Source: Prevotella sp. P6B1 (GTDB lineage: Bacteria; Bacteroidota; Bacteroidia; Bacteroidales; Bacteroidaceae). From it: a stretch of DNA of 64,000 nt. Both the position numbers and the translations under genes were made by a program. This document shows, piece after piece, positions 63,067 to 64,000 of the stretch (positions are counted from its first letter, which is position 1; each line of letters starts with the position of its first letter). Below the pieces are notes generated by a model. That model saw only the letters and a list, made by a program, of their open reading frames with translations, ran no database searches and had not been told where the DNA came from. The stretch covers positions 310,001-374,000 of the forward strand of contig NZ_JNKF01000012.1 of assembly GCF_000702825.1 (NCBI RefSeq). Reading direction: 5' to 3'.

Positions 63067-63926
63067 TACTTTGGTTTAGTATATTACTCAACGTCGTGCT
63101 TGTGATAGCCATTGCCAGATTCCATATTAAGAACCGGCAGTTGTTATCCATTGTACCTATGACGGCAGAGGCTGTTAAGGAGATACCTTCCAACACCAAA
63201 AAAAAGATTCTACTAATTGGAATGGATGAGGAAACGGAGACAGACCTGAAGGCCAACCTACAGATGGATTATGACCTGATCTTTATAAAAAATGGCCAGC
63301 AAGCCATCAGTATGATAGAAGACATTAAAATTGACCTGATCATCTCGGAATATCTGATGCAAGAGATGAGCGGCGACGAACTTTGCCATGCCATCAGGGC
63401 AAACACTGGTACATGCACGATACCAGTGGTATTCTTATCATCATTGTCCCACAGCGCCGATATTGTGTATGGACTGGAGGCTGGTGCCAGAGACTATATC
63501 ACCAAACCTTACGACATCACCATACTGAAGGCAAGAATAGACATAGTACTCAGCGAACATCATGATGGTAACATGCATGCTGATGAGCCGCAGTCTGTAA
63601 ACAATCTACAGGACCTGGAGTTCCTGCAAAGACTGGACAAAGTCATCAGAGTACATCTATCTAACAGCTATTTGCAGATAAATGACATCTGTAAGGAGAT
63701 GGGCATGAGCAGGACAGCTATGTTTAACAAGGTTAAGGCAGTGACAGGACATAGTCCAAACGACTATTTGAGAATATATCGACTCAACGAATCGAAGAGA
63801 CTATTAGAGGCAAAATTGTGGACAATAGCAGAAGTGGCTATCAAAGTGGGATATAATGATCCGAAATATTTTAGTACCTGTTTTAAAAAACAGTTTGGAT
63901 ATTCTCCTAGTAAAATCATCAAATAA
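63063..63926 (+). CDS. Membrane-anchored receiver-AraC regulator with Glu at the phospho-acceptor site
   Basis: 287 residues from the ATG at 63063, which overlaps the previous stop in ATGA. An upstream frame start at 63009 lies inside the GH9 gene and is rejected. One membrane helix (about 2-19) is followed by a receiver domain (about 46-165): acidic pair D55-E56, E96 where phospho-Asp is expected (DLIISEYLM), Ser/Thr in FLSSLS, and Lys in YITKPYD. The C-terminal AraC DNA-binding domain (about 185-287) has two helix-turn-helices, ending VGYNDPKYFSTCFKKQFGYSP. It looks like the C-terminal end of a hybrid two-component regulator without sensor and kinase. It probably controls the glucan locus. 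Confidence 0.88.
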   Translation: MILWFSILLNVVLVIAIARFHIKNRQLLSIVPMTAEAVKEIPSNTKKKILLIGMDEETETDLKANLQMDYDLIFIKNGQQAISMIEDIKIDLIISEYLMQEMSGDELCHAIRANTGTCTIPVVFLSSLSHSADIVYGLEAGARDYITKPYDITILKARIDIVLSEHHDGNMHADEPQSVNNLQDLEFLQRLDKVIRVHLSNSYLQINDICKEMGMSRTAMFNKVKAVTGHSPNDYLRIYRLNESKRLLEAKLWTIAEVAIKVGYNDPKYFSTCFKKQFGYSPSKIIK

Positions 63927-63948
63927 TCAATAAAATTATTAGCAAAAT

Positions 63949-64000
63949 ATGGAAACTTATTTGGGCTTAGACTTGGGTGGAACGAAACTCTTAATAGGAG
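63949..64000 (+). CDS. ROK-family sugar kinase, partial (runs off right edge)
   Basis: Only the first 17 codons are present, METYLGLDLGGTKLLIG. LGLDLGGTK is the phosphate-binding start of ROK-family glucokinases. It begins 22 bp after the regulator. As part of the glucan locus it would phosphorylate glucose released by the hydrolases. Calls beyond the N-terminal motif are not possible. Confidence 0.75.
   Translation, partial: METYLGLDLGGTKLLIG

Overview
The window looks like a chromosome segment from a Bacteroidales bacterium, most likely Prevotella or a close relative. The evidence is two SusC/SusD pairs, promoters of the Bacteroidetes TTTG...TAnnTTTG type, the type IX secretion protein SprA beside ruvA, a one-step diaminopimelate dehydrogenase, a UpxY-type antiterminator heading a capsule operon, and a 'smalltalk' small protein beside a Bacteroidetes HU-like gene. 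I saw no rRNA, tRNA, CRISPR array or recognisable transposase. Assignments rest on motif reading without database searches.

Layout. (1) 1-6541, minus strand: an operon for a PstS-like binding protein, a SusC receptor, a SusD lipoprotein and a TlpA-type thioredoxin that runs off the left edge. (2) 7032-26082, plus strand: a capsular or exopolysaccharide operon of about 19 kb. A promoter and structured leader of about 220 nt precede upxY. Then come the initiating sugar-phosphate transferase, a module of five enzymes (radical SAM, ATP-grasp, WbqC-like, DegT aminotransferase, second ATP-grasp), the flippase, a membrane acyltransferase, the polymerase, six glycosyltransferases and a hexapeptide acyltransferase. 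(3) 26105-28917: a scar zone with smalltalk, a DUF4248-like/HU fused frame, a Wzc-Wza chimeric pseudogene, a His-rich small membrane protein, and ATPase and possible Fic remnants. Several of these look like ends of genes joined across internal deletions. (4) 28830-31865, minus: a pair of secreted M16 peptidase-like proteins, one with the zinc motif and one without. (5) 32023-39620, minus: ruvA and sprA. (6) 39771-41306, plus: ddh and purN. (7) 41321-47707, minus: a complete glycine-cleavage operon (lplA, gcvT, gcvH, gcvPA, gcvPB, lpd), with a 75-nt in-frame insertion in gcvPA and heptamer repeats in and before lpd. (8) 47737-50822: a YqiA-like hydrolase (minus), then an aquaporin and a FucP-like sugar transporter (plus). 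(9) 50882-64000, plus: a beta-glucan utilisation locus with SusC, SusD, a surface glycan-binding lipoprotein, a BACON-GH16 glucanase, a GH5, a ThuA-GH9 fusion, a membrane-anchored receiver-AraC regulator and the start of a ROK sugar kinase.

How the parts work together. The capsule operon has initiation, assembly, flipping (Wzx) and polymerisation (Wzy) genes. Its only Wza and Wzc sequences are remnants, so export and chain-length control must come from elsewhere in the genome. The glucan locus forms a pathway: surface binding and cleavage (SGBP, GH16), uptake (SusCD), further cleavage (GH5, GH9) and probably phosphorylation of released glucose (ROK kinase).

The best candidates for undescribed biology are the five-enzyme module in the capsule operon, the receiver-AraC protein with glutamate at the phospho-acceptor position, the ThuA-GH9 fusion, the repeat insertions inside conserved enzymes, and the cluster of gene-joining scars.
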